Notes: generated by a model from the sequence alone, not told the origin. 59,116 nucleotides of DNA from Oscillospiraceae bacterium (GCA_022793675.1 JAAWDH010000038.1:1-59116), one strand, 5' to 3'. Shown: positions 46,510 to 55,213, numbered from the stretch's first letter. Program-made: numbers and translations.

Positions 46510-46959
46510 ATGATGTATAGTGCAAAAGTAATGGACCATTTCGCCAATCCCCGCAATACCGGCGTCCTTCCCGATGCCAACGGCGTCGGCGAGGTCGGCA
46601 ACCAGCAGTGCGGCGATATCATGAAAATCTATCTGAAGATAGAGAACGACCAGATCGCTGACGTCCGCTTCCAGACCTTTGGCTGCGGGGCGGCTATCGC
46701 CACCAGCTCAATGGCCACCGAGCTGATTAAAGGCAAACCCCTGTCCGAGGCGCTGAAGCTGACAAACGGCGCGGTCATGGAAGCGCTGGACGGTCTGCCG
46801 CCGGTTAAGGTACACTGCTCCGTGCTGGCCGAGCAGGCCATCAAGGCCGCCATCGCCGACTACTACACCCGGCAGGGCATCGATCCCACGCCTTTTGTGG
46901 GCGAACTTTCAGAGGATTGCCACGACTGCCACGGGGGCTGCGATGACGGCTGCTGCTGA
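46510..46959 (+). CDS. iscU: Iron-sulfur cluster scaffold IscU/NifU N-terminal type
   Basis: The 149-aa protein has the three scaffold cysteines of the IscU fold: 'VGEVGNQQCGDIMKIYL', 'FQTFGCGAAIATSSMATELIKGK' and 'VKVHCSVLAEQAIKAAI'. It assembles Fe-S clusters with sulfur from IscS. An extra cysteine-rich tail, 'CHDCHGGCDDGCC', extends beyond the usual end (about residue 135 on). The last 17 bases overlap the mnmA start in another frame. The Cys tail could bind metal, or it may reflect constraint by the overlap. Confidence 0.93.
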   Translation: MMYSAKVMDHFANPRNTGVLPDANGVGEVGNQQCGDIMKIYLKIENDQIADVRFQTFGCGAAIATSSMATELIKGKPLSEALKLTNGAVMEALDGLPPVKVHCSVLAEQAIKAAIADYYTRQGIDPTPFVGELSEDCHDCHGGCDDGCC

Positions 46960-47980
46960 CAAAAAAGCGCTGGTGGCGCTTAGCGGCGGGGTCGACAGCG
47001 CCGTCTGCGTCCGGCTGCTCCAGCAGCAGGGGTACGAAACGGCCGGGCTGGTGCTGCGGATGAGCGATGCCCATGGCGGGACGGTCGCCGACGCCCGCCG
47101 GGCTGCCAAAGAGCTGGATATCCCGCTCTATGTCCAGGATATGGGCGCTCTTTTCCAGGAAAAGGTCGTCGATTATTTTGCCGAAGAATACCGCCGTGGG
47201 CGTACGCCCAACCCCTGCTTGGTCTGCAACCCGACAGTCAAATTTTCCGCGCTGCTGGAAATGGCAGACAAGGAAGGTTTCGGTTGGATTGCGACTGGGC
47301 ATTACGCCGGGCTGCGCCGGGAAGGGGCTACGGCGCTGCTGACAAGAGGGGCGTCGGCGGCCCGCGACCAGTCCTATATGTTGGCGAGGCTGAAGCAGGA
47401 CGTGCTTTCCCGGCTGCTGCTGCCGCTTTCGGGGCTGGACAAGCCGGCCGTCCGGGCCGAAGCGGAGAAGCTAGGGCTTTTCTGCGCCCAAAAGCCCGAC
47501 AGCCAGGAAATCTGCTTTATCCCCGACAACGACTACGCAGGCTATATCGAAGCCCATTACGGCGGCTGCCCGCCAGGGGAGTTCATCTCCCCGGAAGGTC
47601 TTCCCTGCGGCCGCCACGGCGGGCTTCACCGCTACACCGTCGGCCAACGGAAAAAGCTGGGGATTGCGCTGGGCAGGCCGGTGTTCATCAAACGCATCGA
47701 CCCTGTCCAAAACCGCATCTATCTCGCTGATGCCGGCCAGGACCTGGTCAAGGAGATCATGGCGGTAGGGCTTTCGGAAACCTTTCCAGGGAGCCTCTCG
47801 GCCGAGCGGGCTGCCGGGGTGAAAATCCGCTCGCGGTCGCCGGTCGTCCCCTGCCGGCTTTACCCGCAGGACGGCGGGGCGCGGGTGGTGTTCGACGAGG
47901 CGCAGCGCCTGCCTGCGCCAGGCCAGCAGGCCGTATTCTACGCAGACGATGTCGTGCTTGGCGGCGGGTTCATTTTGTAA
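46943..47980 (+). CDS. mnmA: tRNA-specific 2-thiouridylase MnmA
   Basis: The 345-aa protein starts with the PP-loop 'ALVALSGGVDSAVCVRLL', has catalytic Cys in 'PNPCLVCNPTVKFSALLE', and the second Cys in 'QKPDSQEICFIPDNDYAGYI'. It installs 2-thiouridine at wobble position 34 of Lys, Glu and Gln tRNAs, with sulfur from IscS. The ATG at 46943 lies inside iscU; it is preferred because homology starts there. It ends before a strong hairpin terminator. IscS, IscU and MnmA form one sulfur-transfer operon. Confidence 0.94.
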   Translation: MTAAADKKALVALSGGVDSAVCVRLLQQQGYETAGLVLRMSDAHGGTVADARRAAKELDIPLYVQDMGALFQEKVVDYFAEEYRRGRTPNPCLVCNPTVKFSALLEMADKEGFGWIATGHYAGLRREGATALLTRGASAARDQSYMLARLKQDVLSRLLLPLSGLDKPAVRAEAEKLGLFCAQKPDSQEICFIPDNDYAGYIEAHYGGCPPGEFISPEGLPCGRHGGLHRYTVGQRKKLGIALGRPVFIKRIDPVQNRIYLADAGQDLVKEIMAVGLSETFPGSLSAERAAGVKIRSRSPVVPCRLYPQDGGARVVFDEAQRLPAPGQQAVFYADDVVLGGGFIL

Positions 47981-47985
47981 TGCCA

Positions 47986-48018
47986 AAGGCCGGCCTGGCA
48001 CTGCCAGGCCGGCCTTCC
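47986..48018. terminator. Terminator between mnmA and blaI
   Basis: AAGGCCGGCCTGGCA (47986-48000) pairs with TGCCAGGCCGGCCTT (48002-48016), between convergent genes. Confidence 0.7.
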
Positions 48019-48040
48019 CATGCCGTCAGCGTAAAACCGC

Positions 48041-48406
48041 TTATTCGTCGGGGGAGAGGATTTTCAAAAGTTCCGCCCGTTCTTCCTCAGTGATGCCCCG
48101 CTGCTCGACAAAATCGTTGACCAGCAGCCCCAGCCTCCCCCCATAAATCTTTTCCAACAGCCCTTCAGTTTCCTGGATAGCGGCGTCGGCACGGCTGATA
48201 GCAGGGGAGAACTGCTTGGCGCGTTCGCCGGCCTCGTGGGCCACAGCCCCCTTGGCCTCAAGCCGTCCCAGCATCGTGATGACGGTATGCTTCCCCCAGC
48301 CCGTTTCCGGCTGCAGCTGCGCCGTCAGCTGGGTGATTGTCAGCGGGCTTTCCGCCCACAGCTGCTCCATCAGTTTCCACTCCCCGCGGGAAAGCTGTAT
48401 TTCCAT
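48041..48406 (-). CDS. BlaI/MecI-family transcriptional repressor
   Basis: The 121-aa protein has the winged helix-turn-helix of the BlaI/MecI/CopY family: 'LSRGEWKLMEQLWAESPLTITQLTAQLQPETGWGKHTVITMLGRLEAKGAVAHE' (about residues 4-57), and a C-terminal helical dimerisation region. Such repressors bind inverted TGTA/TACA-type operators and are cleaved by the adjoining BlaR1 protease. The ATG at 48406 follows AGAGGAGGGG in the overlap with the blaR1 3' end region. The order blaR1-blaI, with the operator before blaR1, fits autoregulation. Confidence 0.88.
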   Translation of the reverse strand: MEIQLSRGEWKLMEQLWAESPLTITQLTAQLQPETGWGKHTVITMLGRLEAKGAVAHEAGERAKQFSPAISRADAAIQETEGLLEKIYGGRLGLLVNDFVEQRGITEEERAELLKILSPDE

Positions 48407-48419
48407 AAAACCCCTCCTC

Positions 48420-50264
48420 TCACTCCGGCAGGACCGCAATTTCCGGCCAGACCGCCTGCTGATAGACGCCGCCCTGGTCGGTAATATCCAGCAGCTCGAC
48501 GCCGGATTCCGCAATCGTGTCCTTAAAAGTCACCAAACAAAGCTCGCCGTCGGCCAATTGCAGCGTCGCATTATGGTGTCTAAGCCCGCCGTCCTTCTCC
48601 ACCGAATAATTGATATTGACAACGCCGTTGCCCCGCAGGTAGATGCTGTCCAGCGTCCCGATCCGGTCAATGGCCTTCAGCAGCTGCCGGCCCATCCTGT
48701 TCGTACCCGACGTTTCTAGCGCCAGCAGTTCGGTGCGGCTGATCTCTCTGCCGCCGTATTCCCGGAAAGCGCCAGCCTTTTCATCCCAATAAAGCCAGTA
48801 TATCTTTTCGGTCCGCCCGGTGAAGCCGTCTTCATCCTCGGCTGCATCCCAATCTGTGACAAAAACAGAAAAATCCATACCATCTGTCCACTGTATCTGA
48901 TGCCCATAAACCTGTATAGGCCTTGGTACAGCATCGTTAGGGGCGAGCGCCCAAATTTCTGGCATAAAACCATTTCCGGTAAAAATATCCATACCAAAAA
49001 GGATTGTGCGGCCCACCGTCACCGGCGTCCAGAGCCGATAGCCGTCTTCGCCGTTTTCGTCAAGCCGGGTTACTGTCCCGTCAGGCTGCCGCCAGTAAAT
49101 ATGGCCGTAAACCGGCCCGTCGTCCGGGGAAGCCTCTCCAAGCGAATAGTCTTCGCTGCCGGTATAGACCAGAAGCCCTTGGGCGAAGTCCTGGTAAAAA
49201 GCGACATACTGCCCCTCCGGCGTCAACTTCAGCGCCGCCTGATAAACAGAAGAAGCTAACCGCTCCTCCTCATTTTCAAATTCCTCATAGCGCAGGTTTG
49301 CCGCCCGGTCAGCCGCTTCTTTTGGATCAGGCTCAGTCGGAACGGCCGCACCGGTCAGCGCTGCCGCTGCCAGCCCTGCCGTCAGCACTGCCGCCAAACC
49401 CATCGCCCAAACGGCGGTTTTATGTCCATCCACCAGCCGCAGCAGCCGCGCTTTCGTTGCCCGCGCGCCGCCGCCCATGCCTGCCGCCGCCAGCGGAATT
49501 TTCGCCCCTTTTTCCGGCGTCAGCGTCAAAAGTGCGCGGCCATACTCCCGGCGTCCTTCGTTGGACAGCCCCGCCGCCGCGCCTTCGTCGCAGGCCAGCT
49601 CGCCGTCCTGCCGTGAAAGCTTTGCCGCCAGCCACACCGGCGGGTAGAACCAATACGCCGCCAGGCAGGCGCAGCGTACAAGCCCCCAGAGCTGGTCACC
49701 GTGGCGGTAGTGCTGCAGTTCGTGCCGCACCGCCCAGCGTTTCATTTCAGGCTGCGCGGCAGCCTCGTTTAGATAAATGGCAGGCCGTGCAAGCCCCCAC
49801 AAACAAGGGCCTGATAGCCCCGGGCAAAGGTACACCGGCAGCGGGCAGTCCTCGTCCGGCAGGCGCAGGCGGTTTTGACGCAGGCGCCGCCCGAACCGGA
49901 GGTTTGCCGCAAGCATCCAAAGGGCGGATGCGGCGCTGCCTGCCGCCCAGATAGCCGTCCAGGGGATTTGCAGCCCCTCGCTGCCGTCAGGCAGGGGGCC
50001 AGGCCCTGTCAATTCTGTCTGCTGGACGGGCTGGGGCTGCGCCGCGGGCGGCAAAGCTGCCTGTATGGCCGGCGGGTTTGCGGCAGGTAAAGCGTTCATT
50101 ACGCTGACCCCGCTCTGGCCAAGCCCGCCGGGGATCAGCAGCCGCAGCGCCACGACGCCCCAAAGGGCGTAGCCCATCCGCGCCGGCAGCCTTTTCCCCA
50201 GTGTCAGCCGCAAAAGCGCCAGCGCCAGGACTAGGAAGGCCGACCCAATCAGAATTTCCTTCAT
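48420..50264 (-). CDS. BlaR1-like M56 metallopeptidase with unusual sensor domain
   Basis: The 614-aa protein has N-terminal membrane helices ('ILIGSAFLVLALALLRL', 'MGYALWGVVALRLLIPG'), the cytoplasmic M56 zinc-protease site 'MKRWAVRHELQHYRHGDQLWGLV' (HExxH-like HELQH), a fourth helix near 'VWAMGLAAVLTAGLAAAALTG', and a C-terminal extracellular domain of about 290 residues. In BlaR1/MecR1 that domain is penicillin-binding with SxxK and SxN motifs. I see none here, so the ligand is probably not a beta-lactam. It would cleave the adjacent BlaI-type repressor on signal. The start at 50264 has GAAGGGATTG upstream; a TTG at 50300 is an alternative. Confidence 0.85.
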   Translation of the reverse strand: MKEILIGSAFLVLALALLRLTLGKRLPARMGYALWGVVALRLLIPGGLGQSGVSVMNALPAANPPAIQAALPPAAQPQPVQQTELTGPGPLPDGSEGLQIPWTAIWAAGSAASALWMLAANLRFGRRLRQNRLRLPDEDCPLPVYLCPGLSGPCLWGLARPAIYLNEAAAQPEMKRWAVRHELQHYRHGDQLWGLVRCACLAAYWFYPPVWLAAKLSRQDGELACDEGAAAGLSNEGRREYGRALLTLTPEKGAKIPLAAAGMGGGARATKARLLRLVDGHKTAVWAMGLAAVLTAGLAAAALTGAAVPTEPDPKEAADRAANLRYEEFENEEERLASSVYQAALKLTPEGQYVAFYQDFAQGLLVYTGSEDYSLGEASPDDGPVYGHIYWRQPDGTVTRLDENGEDGYRLWTPVTVGRTILFGMDIFTGNGFMPEIWALAPNDAVPRPIQVYGHQIQWTDGMDFSVFVTDWDAAEDEDGFTGRTEKIYWLYWDEKAGAFREYGGREISRTELLALETSGTNRMGRQLLKAIDRIGTLDSIYLRGNGVVNINYSVEKDGGLRHHNATLQLADGELCLVTFKDTIAESGVELLDITDQGGVYQQAVWPEIAVLPE

Positions 50265-50322
50265 TGAAGTTTCAATCCCTTCATCGATAGAATCAGACAA
50301 TGCCCCTGCGCAGGTAGTCGCT

Positions 50323-50362
50323 TGTCTACCTATAGCATAGCATAAAGGTAGACAGATGTCAA
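50323..50362 (-). promoter_or_regulatory. blaR1 promoter with inverted-repeat operator
   Basis: On the minus strand TTGACA (50362-50357), 17 bp, TATGCT (50339-50334). TGTCTACC (50323-50330) and GGTAGACA (50347-50354) are perfect inverted arms surrounding the -10, as expected of a BlaI-type operator. Confidence 0.65.
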
Positions 50363-50375
50363 CCCCATTTTTTGA

Positions 50376-50861
50376 TTATTTTTGCAGCTCGGCCATATAC
50401 AGTTTCCCGTTCCCTTCGTCCGCCACCAGTAACGTCAGGTTTTCCCCGGCAAACGCTTCTTTTCCGTCCCAGCTGTCCGGCCCGGTGCGGATGCTATACC
50501 AGCCGCTGCTGCCGTGCAGCTCCATTTTGCCGTCAAACTGTCCGGCGTTCAGCTTTTCCAGCTGTTCGCGGTATTCCCTGGGGATAGGCAGCGGCATCCA
50601 GACGGCGGTTTTAGCAAAATCTTCTTCTGTAAGCTGCCAAACAAAGACGTGCGTCCCTTCGCCAAAGAAATCGTGCTTGCTGTGGGCGTAAAGAAGCCGG
50701 GAATCACCCGAAAGGCTGATACCTGTTTCACTTTTCAGCGCTGCGGCTGCCGACGCTGCGGCGGAATGCCCAATATAAAAGAGAAAACAGCCTGTCAGCA
50801 CAAAAATCAGCAGACAGCCAGCAATAATCAACTTAGCGTAAACTTTTTTGGACTTTACCAT
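50376..50861 (-). CDS. Small membrane-anchored extracellular protein
   Basis: The 161-aa protein has an N-terminal hydrophobic segment ('LIIAGCLLIFVLTGCFLFYIG', about residues 11-31) followed by a soluble domain of about 125 residues with no recognised fold. 'VLTGC' could serve as a lipobox, but the hydrophobic stretch continues after the Cys, so a membrane anchor is as likely. It ends 14 bases before the blaR1 -35 region on the same strand, and AAGGAGGAGCTT precedes its ATG. It might be the target or sensor partner of the BlaI/BlaR1 pair. Confidence 0.65.
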   Translation of the reverse strand: MVKSKKVYAKLIIAGCLLIFVLTGCFLFYIGHSAAASAAAALKSETGISLSGDSRLLYAHSKHDFFGEGTHVFVWQLTEEDFAKTAVWMPLPIPREYREQLEKLNAGQFDGKMELHGSSGWYSIRTGPDSWDGKEAFAGENLTLLVADEGNGKLYMAELQK

Positions 50862-50929
50862 AAGCTCCTCCTTTGGCGGCGATGTTTTATCTTCATTCCC
50901 ATTTTACTTGATTAGCATGAACCTGTCAA

Positions 50930-51345
50930 CTGAGCGGCGGGCTGTGCCCGCAGACTGTTCGCGTTGGAAATCCAGCAAGCCGGATTTCTGCTGCGGATAG
51001 GCATGGCCGGTTCTCTCGCGGTTACGGGCAGGTGGTTCCAGATAAAAACAAAGCGTTTTTACTCCTTATGTCCGGACAATTCACTGGAGTTGTCCTAGCA
51101 TTCAGCACTAAGGTGCTGAATGCTGAAAGAATGCTTCGCATTCTTTTGCGTGGTTGCTCCTCCATAACGTTTGTGCTAGCCCATACGAGACATTATATTC
51201 ATCCGATTCGGATGAATATAATGTTTACCCCATTGGGAGGGTCCTCGAGCTCTCCTGCCCTTTTTTTGAAAGGGGATTTCGCCCGCTGCGGCGAGCGACC
51301 GAGGGCTCTGCCCTGGACCCGCTCAAGGGGCACGCCCCTTGAGAA
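50930..51345. repeat. Companion block and compound palindromic repeat, copy 2
   Basis: The companion block (50936-51000, GGGCTGTGCCCGCAGAC, GAAATCCAGCAAGCCGGATTTC) is followed from 51061 by CCGGACAATTCACTGGAGTTGTCC, GCATTCAGCAC/GTGCTGAATGC, AAGAATGCTTCGCATTCTT, a perfect palindrome ACATTATATTCATCCGATT/mirror near 51189-51223, and then the CTCGAGCTCTCCTGCCC block shared with 13480-13580. No gene is seen in 50862-51558. Confidence 0.75.
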
Positions 51346-51378
51346 TCCCAATCCTTGGCAACATCAGGAACCTGTTTT

Positions 51379-51490
51379 CGACGCAGTAGGTGTGCAAATC
51401 TGTGCCGGCGGGTACCCTAGCGATTAAAAGTCTTTGCTAAGCTTTCTTCAGAAAGCGTCGTACTCCCGTACTTCTCGTACCCCTCGTTCC
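51379..51490 (+). repeat. Dispersed intergenic repeat, copy 9
   Basis: It starts CGACGCAGTAGGTGTGC, has a shortened hairpin AAGCTTTCTTCAGAAAGC and ends CGTACTTCTCGTACCCC at the promoter of the next gene. Confidence 0.85.
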
Positions 51491-51498
51491 GAAAAAGC

Positions 51499-51527
51499 TT
51501 GCATTTTTTTAAAAACTCTTGTATAAT
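51499..51527 (+). promoter_or_regulatory. Promoter of the GT-C-like membrane protein gene
   Basis: TTGCAT (51499-51504), 17 bp, TATAAT (51522-51527). Confidence 0.65.
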
Positions 51528-51558
51528 AGGAAAAAAAGATATGTCCTGCGGAGGGTTT

Positions 51559-53247
51559 ATGATGTCTGCTGTTATGCGCCGCCTGCGCTTGAGTTTCCAG
51601 TTTTCCGACCTAATCCTTGTAATCCTCGCCGTTGCTTTTACCGCGATGGGCTTTTTTGTCGACCGCGGCCTGCTGCCGGCGCATCTCTTTCTGCTTGTTC
51701 CGGCGGGTTTCCTATTGGCAGCTGTTTTCGGGATGGTTGTCCGCTGGGACGCCCGCGCTTTTTTAAGCGCCAGCGTTTTAGGGGGCGCTTTGCTGCTTGC
51801 TTTTGCCACCGTTTCCTTTTCCAAGCCGACCCCCCTTGAGCAGGACATCGCCAGCAAGGTGAAGCTGGCGGCTATCGTTTTCCCGATCGCCCTTTTACTG
51901 CTGGCGGGGCTGCGGATGCTGTGGCAGGAGACAAGCCCGCCGCGCGCTGGGTTCCCGCCGCTGGCTGCGGCGCTGCTGGTTGGCGGCTACAGCTTTGCCG
52001 CGCTTTGCCTTCACTGGCTGAAATTCTACCCTTCCGGCACCTCGCCGGACACCCGCCACCAGTGGGGGCAGATCCACGGGACCTTAACGCTTAACGACAT
52101 CCACGCGCTGGGGCATACGGTTTTCCTGAAAGGCCTTTTGGCCATTTGGGATAGCTACGCCTTTGTCATCCTCGTACATATCCTGATGATCAGCCTGCTT
52201 TATGCACTGTTTGCCCATTATCTGGCAGGGAAGGGGATCCCCCTGGGGTGGATGCTGCTGGGGGTGTCGCTGTTCACGGCCTGCGGGACGTTGAGCTGGG
52301 TGTATATGTACCCTTGGAAAGACACGCCTTATACCTTCGCTGTCGGTATCTTAACGCTGATGCTGATTCATCTGACCGACGAGCGGATGGGTTTCGGCGT
52401 CCCCAAAGCCGTCCTGTTGGGCATATCGCTGGCCTATACGACGCTGTTCCGTTTAAACGGGGTCGTGATCCTGCTGTTTGTGGGAGGCTGGCTGGCGGTC
52501 TGGTACATCCGGCGGCGGCGCTGGCGGCAGCTCTGCGCGACGGCGCTGGCAGCTTTCACCTGTTTTGGGGCGGTGAATTTTTACGGCTACAAGGTCCTGA
52601 AGGCCGAATCCCCGGCAAACGGCTTTTCGGTACAGGTCTTCGCTTCCGGCCTTTCGGCGGTCGTCAGCCAGTCGGTCAGGACCATGGCGCCGGAGGAGCG
52701 GCAGGAGCTTTCCCAACTGCTTCCCACCAAATGGATGATTGAGCACTACGCCCCCTGGGACACCAAGCAGCTAATCTGGCAGTACGAAACCTTCGATCCC
52801 GACGGCATCTTTGACGATCCGAACATGGAGATTATGGTCAACAAATTCGTGCTGACGTTGGGGGAGAACAAAGGCGAAACCATAAAGCTCTATTTGAAGC
52901 TGGCCCCCAAGCACCTAGCCGTCTGTATCCGCGACATCCTCTATAATACCTACCGGGTCTGGGGTTTCAGCTCCTGGAACCAGTTCTTTTATGAAAATAT
53001 CTTCCTGTTGGTGCTGCTGATGGTCGGGGTAGGGGCGGTCTGGCGCAGAAAGGAAATGGCCGCCCGGCTGGCAGTCTTCGCGCCAGTCGTCTTAAACGCC
53101 GTTTCTATCGCCATTTCTACGATTACGAACGAAGAACGCTATCTTCTCCCGTCCTTTACCCTGTTCCCAGTGCTGCTGCTTTACCTGTTCAGCACGGCGC
53201 AGGGGGCGCGGCGGCTGGCTTTCGGAAATATTTTTGGCAAAAAATAA
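51559..53247 (+). CDS. Polytopic membrane protein, GT-C glycosyltransferase-like (DUF6020-like)
   Basis: The 562-aa protein has roughly 12-13 membrane helices and an acidic loop after helix 5 ('YPSGTSPDTRHQWGQIHGTLTLNDIHALGHTVFLKGLL') resembling the first extracellular loop of GT-C glycosyltransferases that use polyprenyl-phosphate sugars. 'WKDTPYTFAVGILTLMLIHL' and 'FRLNGVVILLFVGG' are also typical of DUF6020-like proteins. It may modify cell-wall polymers or surface glycans, but that is inference. The ATG at 51559 follows TGCGGAGGG; an earlier in-frame start overlaps the promoter. Confidence 0.72.
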   Translation: MMSAVMRRLRLSFQFSDLILVILAVAFTAMGFFVDRGLLPAHLFLLVPAGFLLAAVFGMVVRWDARAFLSASVLGGALLLAFATVSFSKPTPLEQDIASKVKLAAIVFPIALLLLAGLRMLWQETSPPRAGFPPLAAALLVGGYSFAALCLHWLKFYPSGTSPDTRHQWGQIHGTLTLNDIHALGHTVFLKGLLAIWDSYAFVILVHILMISLLYALFAHYLAGKGIPLGWMLLGVSLFTACGTLSWVYMYPWKDTPYTFAVGILTLMLIHLTDERMGFGVPKAVLLGISLAYTTLFRLNGVVILLFVGGWLAVWYIRRRRWRQLCATALAAFTCFGAVNFYGYKVLKAESPANGFSVQVFASGLSAVVSQSVRTMAPEERQELSQLLPTKWMIEHYAPWDTKQLIWQYETFDPDGIFDDPNMEIMVNKFVLTLGENKGETIKLYLKLAPKHLAVCIRDILYNTYRVWGFSSWNQFFYENIFLLVLLMVGVGAVWRRKEMAARLAVFAPVVLNAVSIAISTITNEERYLLPSFTLFPVLLLYLFSTAQGARRLAFGNIFGKK

Positions 53248-53267
53248 AATTTTCCTGCAAAAAGGTC

Positions 53268-53296
53268 TTGCCAAGCAGGGAAAAAAGGTGTATAAT
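53268..53296 (+). promoter_or_regulatory. SRP RNA promoter
   Basis: TTGCCA (53268-53273), 17 bp, TATAAT (53291-53296). Confidence 0.7.
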
Positions 53297-53302
53297 AGGC
53301 AA

Positions 53303-53479
53303 GAACCCGGGAACTTCGGCGACGAAGCCCCGCGGGCGTGCTGCCGGACGTACGGAGTCCGGGGTCCTGCGCGATGGGACGCCGTGAACCATGTCAGGCG
53401 GGGAACCGAGCAGCATTAAGCGGACTGTGCCATGTGATGCAGTCAAGCCTTTGGCTCCGTATGTCCGGCCGCACGGCCA
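53303..53479 (+). ncRNA. ffs: Signal recognition particle RNA (scRNA)
   Basis: The conserved SRP core is present: GTGAACCATGTCAGG, a GGAA tetraloop closed by CGG/CCG, then AGCAGCATTAAG, around 53385-53420. Helix 5 is long: GCCGGACGTACGGAGTC pairs with GGCTCCGTATGTCCGGC. This indicates the large Firmicutes type with an Alu domain. With Ffh it targets membrane and secreted proteins to the translocon. Its position directly before dnaX is the usual Firmicutes order. The 5' and 3' ends are estimated from the promoter and terminator. Confidence 0.88.
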
Positions 53480-53483
53480 AATT

Positions 53484-53516
53484 GCCCCTTCCGCCCGGTC
53501 GGGGCATTCTTTTTTC
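53484..53516 (+). terminator. SRP RNA terminator
   Basis: GCCCC (53484-53488) and GGGGC (53501-53505) close a hairpin with internal GC pairing, followed by ATTCTTTTTT. Confidence 0.75.
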
Positions 53517-53548
53517 AACAGATTTTTCGCAGCAAAGGGGTGGTTTCT

Positions 53549-55213
53549 GTGTATTTGGCGCTTTACCGGAAATGGCGGCCTAAAATTTTTTCCGATGTCG
53601 TATCGCAGGAACCTATCACCCGCACGCTGCAAAACCAGGTGCGGGCCGGCAAAACCGCCCACGCCTACCTGTTCACCGGGTCGCGGGGCACCGGCAAAAC
53701 CACCTGCTCTAAAATCCTCGCGAAAGCGGTCAACTGCCTGCGCCCGGTGGACGGCAACCCCTGCCTTGAATGCGAAATCTGCAAAGGCATCGAGGACGGC
53801 TCCATTTTGGACGTCACCGAGATGGACGCCGCCTCCAACAACGGCGTCGACGACATCCGCCTGCTGCGGGACGAGGCCAGCTACACCCCGTCGGTCTGCC
53901 GTTACCGGGTGTATATCATCGACGAAGTGCATATGCTGACCAATTATGCCTTCAACGCCTTGCTGAAAATTATGGAGGAGCCGCCGCCCCATGTGCTTTT
54001 CATCCTCGCGACGACCGAGCTGCATAAGGTGCCGGCGACTATCCTGTCCCGTTGCCAGCAGTTCGATTTCCGCCGGATCCGCCCGGCAGATATCGCCGAA
54101 CGGCTTCTGGAAGTGAGCCGCGGGGAAGGCTTTGCCCTTACCGAAGACGCCGCCAGGCTGATCGCCCGCCTTTCCGACGGCGGGATGCGGGACGCGCTTT
54201 CCCTCCTTGACCAATGCGCCGCCTATACCGACGAAGTCACCCCGGAAGCAGTGGCCCAGACCGCCGGCGTTGCCGGCAGCGGGCAGCTTTTCGAGCTGGC
54301 GGGGGCCATCCTCGCCAATGATACCGGGGAGGCGCTGCGGCTGGTCCAGCAGCTCTATGAAAATGCCAAGGGCATTGACCGCCTTTGCAGCGAGCTTTCG
54401 GCCCATTTCCGCGACGTGCTGCTCTGCCGGTCGGTGAGCGACCCTGCCGAACTGGTGGCCTGCCTGCCGGACGAGCTGGAGGCGATGAAGAAAGAAGCGG
54501 CGTCGGTGTCGCTGCCGCGGCTGCTGGAAGTGCTTTCCGGGCTGCAGCGCTGTATGGACAGCCTGGCCCGCAGCACCAACAAAAAGGTCGAGCTGGAAAT
54601 GGCGCTGATCCGCCTTTGCGCGCCGGAGCCGGTTAAACCGGAACCGGCTAAATCGGAATTGTCCGATGGGGCGGCGGACGCCTTGAAGGCGCGGCTCGCA
54701 AAGCTGGAAGCCCAACTTGCCGAGGCAAGGCTCTCTGGCCCGCCGGCAGCCCAAAAGGCTGCGCCAGCTTTGCGGGAACCCCTTCCGCCGCCGTTGCCCA
54801 AACCGTCGGAACCGCCTTCGGAACAGCGGGCGGAACCGCTGTTGGAATGGGCCTCGCTGCTGCAGGAAATGGCGGTGAAGGAGCCGGCGCTTTATGCGAT
54901 GCTGCGGGACTCTGACGCCCAGAGGAGCGGCGGCACGGTGATTATCCAATCGCCCAATGCAATGCTGAAAAACCTGCTGCTGACCGATAACATCGGCGCA
55001 AGGCTTGCCGACTTGGTGGAAGAGAAGCTGGGGGCGCGGCATAAGCTGCGGATCGCCAAGGGCGCGCAGAAGGCGGCGCAGGCCGTCCCGACGGCATTCG
55101 ACGCGATTTTGCAGAAAGCCGCGGAACAGTCGGTGGAAGTGCAGGAGCACAGCCGCCCTGCACAGCCGCCAGCGCCGTCGGAGATCCCGTTCCCCGACGA
55201 CCCGCCGTTCTAA
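53549..55213 (+). CDS. dnaX: DNA polymerase III subunits gamma/tau
   Basis: The 554-aa protein has the clamp-loader ATPase: 'YLALYRKWRPKIFSDVVSQE', Walker A 'YLFTGSRGTGKTTCSKILAKAVNC', zinc cysteines in 'CLRPVDGNPCLECEICKG', Walker B 'VYIIDEVHMLTNYAFNALLK' and sensor 'ILATTELHKVPATILSRCQQFDF'. The C-terminal half is Pro/Ala/Glu-rich tau-like sequence. It loads the sliding clamp at the replication fork. The GTG at 53549 was chosen because 'YLALYR' is the conserved start and AAAGGGG is suitably placed. It is in the order dnaX-ybaB-recR. Confidence 0.95.
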   Translation: MYLALYRKWRPKIFSDVVSQEPITRTLQNQVRAGKTAHAYLFTGSRGTGKTTCSKILAKAVNCLRPVDGNPCLECEICKGIEDGSILDVTEMDAASNNGVDDIRLLRDEASYTPSVCRYRVYIIDEVHMLTNYAFNALLKIMEEPPPHVLFILATTELHKVPATILSRCQQFDFRRIRPADIAERLLEVSRGEGFALTEDAARLIARLSDGGMRDALSLLDQCAAYTDEVTPEAVAQTAGVAGSGQLFELAGAILANDTGEALRLVQQLYENAKGIDRLCSELSAHFRDVLLCRSVSDPAELVACLPDELEAMKKEAASVSLPRLLEVLSGLQRCMDSLARSTNKKVELEMALIRLCAPEPVKPEPAKSELSDGAADALKARLAKLEAQLAEARLSGPPAAQKAAPALREPLPPPLPKPSEPPSEQRAEPLLEWASLLQEMAVKEPALYAMLRDSDAQRSGGTVIIQSPNAMLKNLLLTDNIGARLADLVEEKLGARHKLRIAKGAQKAAQAVPTAFDAILQKAAEQSVEVQEHSRPAQPPAPSEIPFPDDPPF

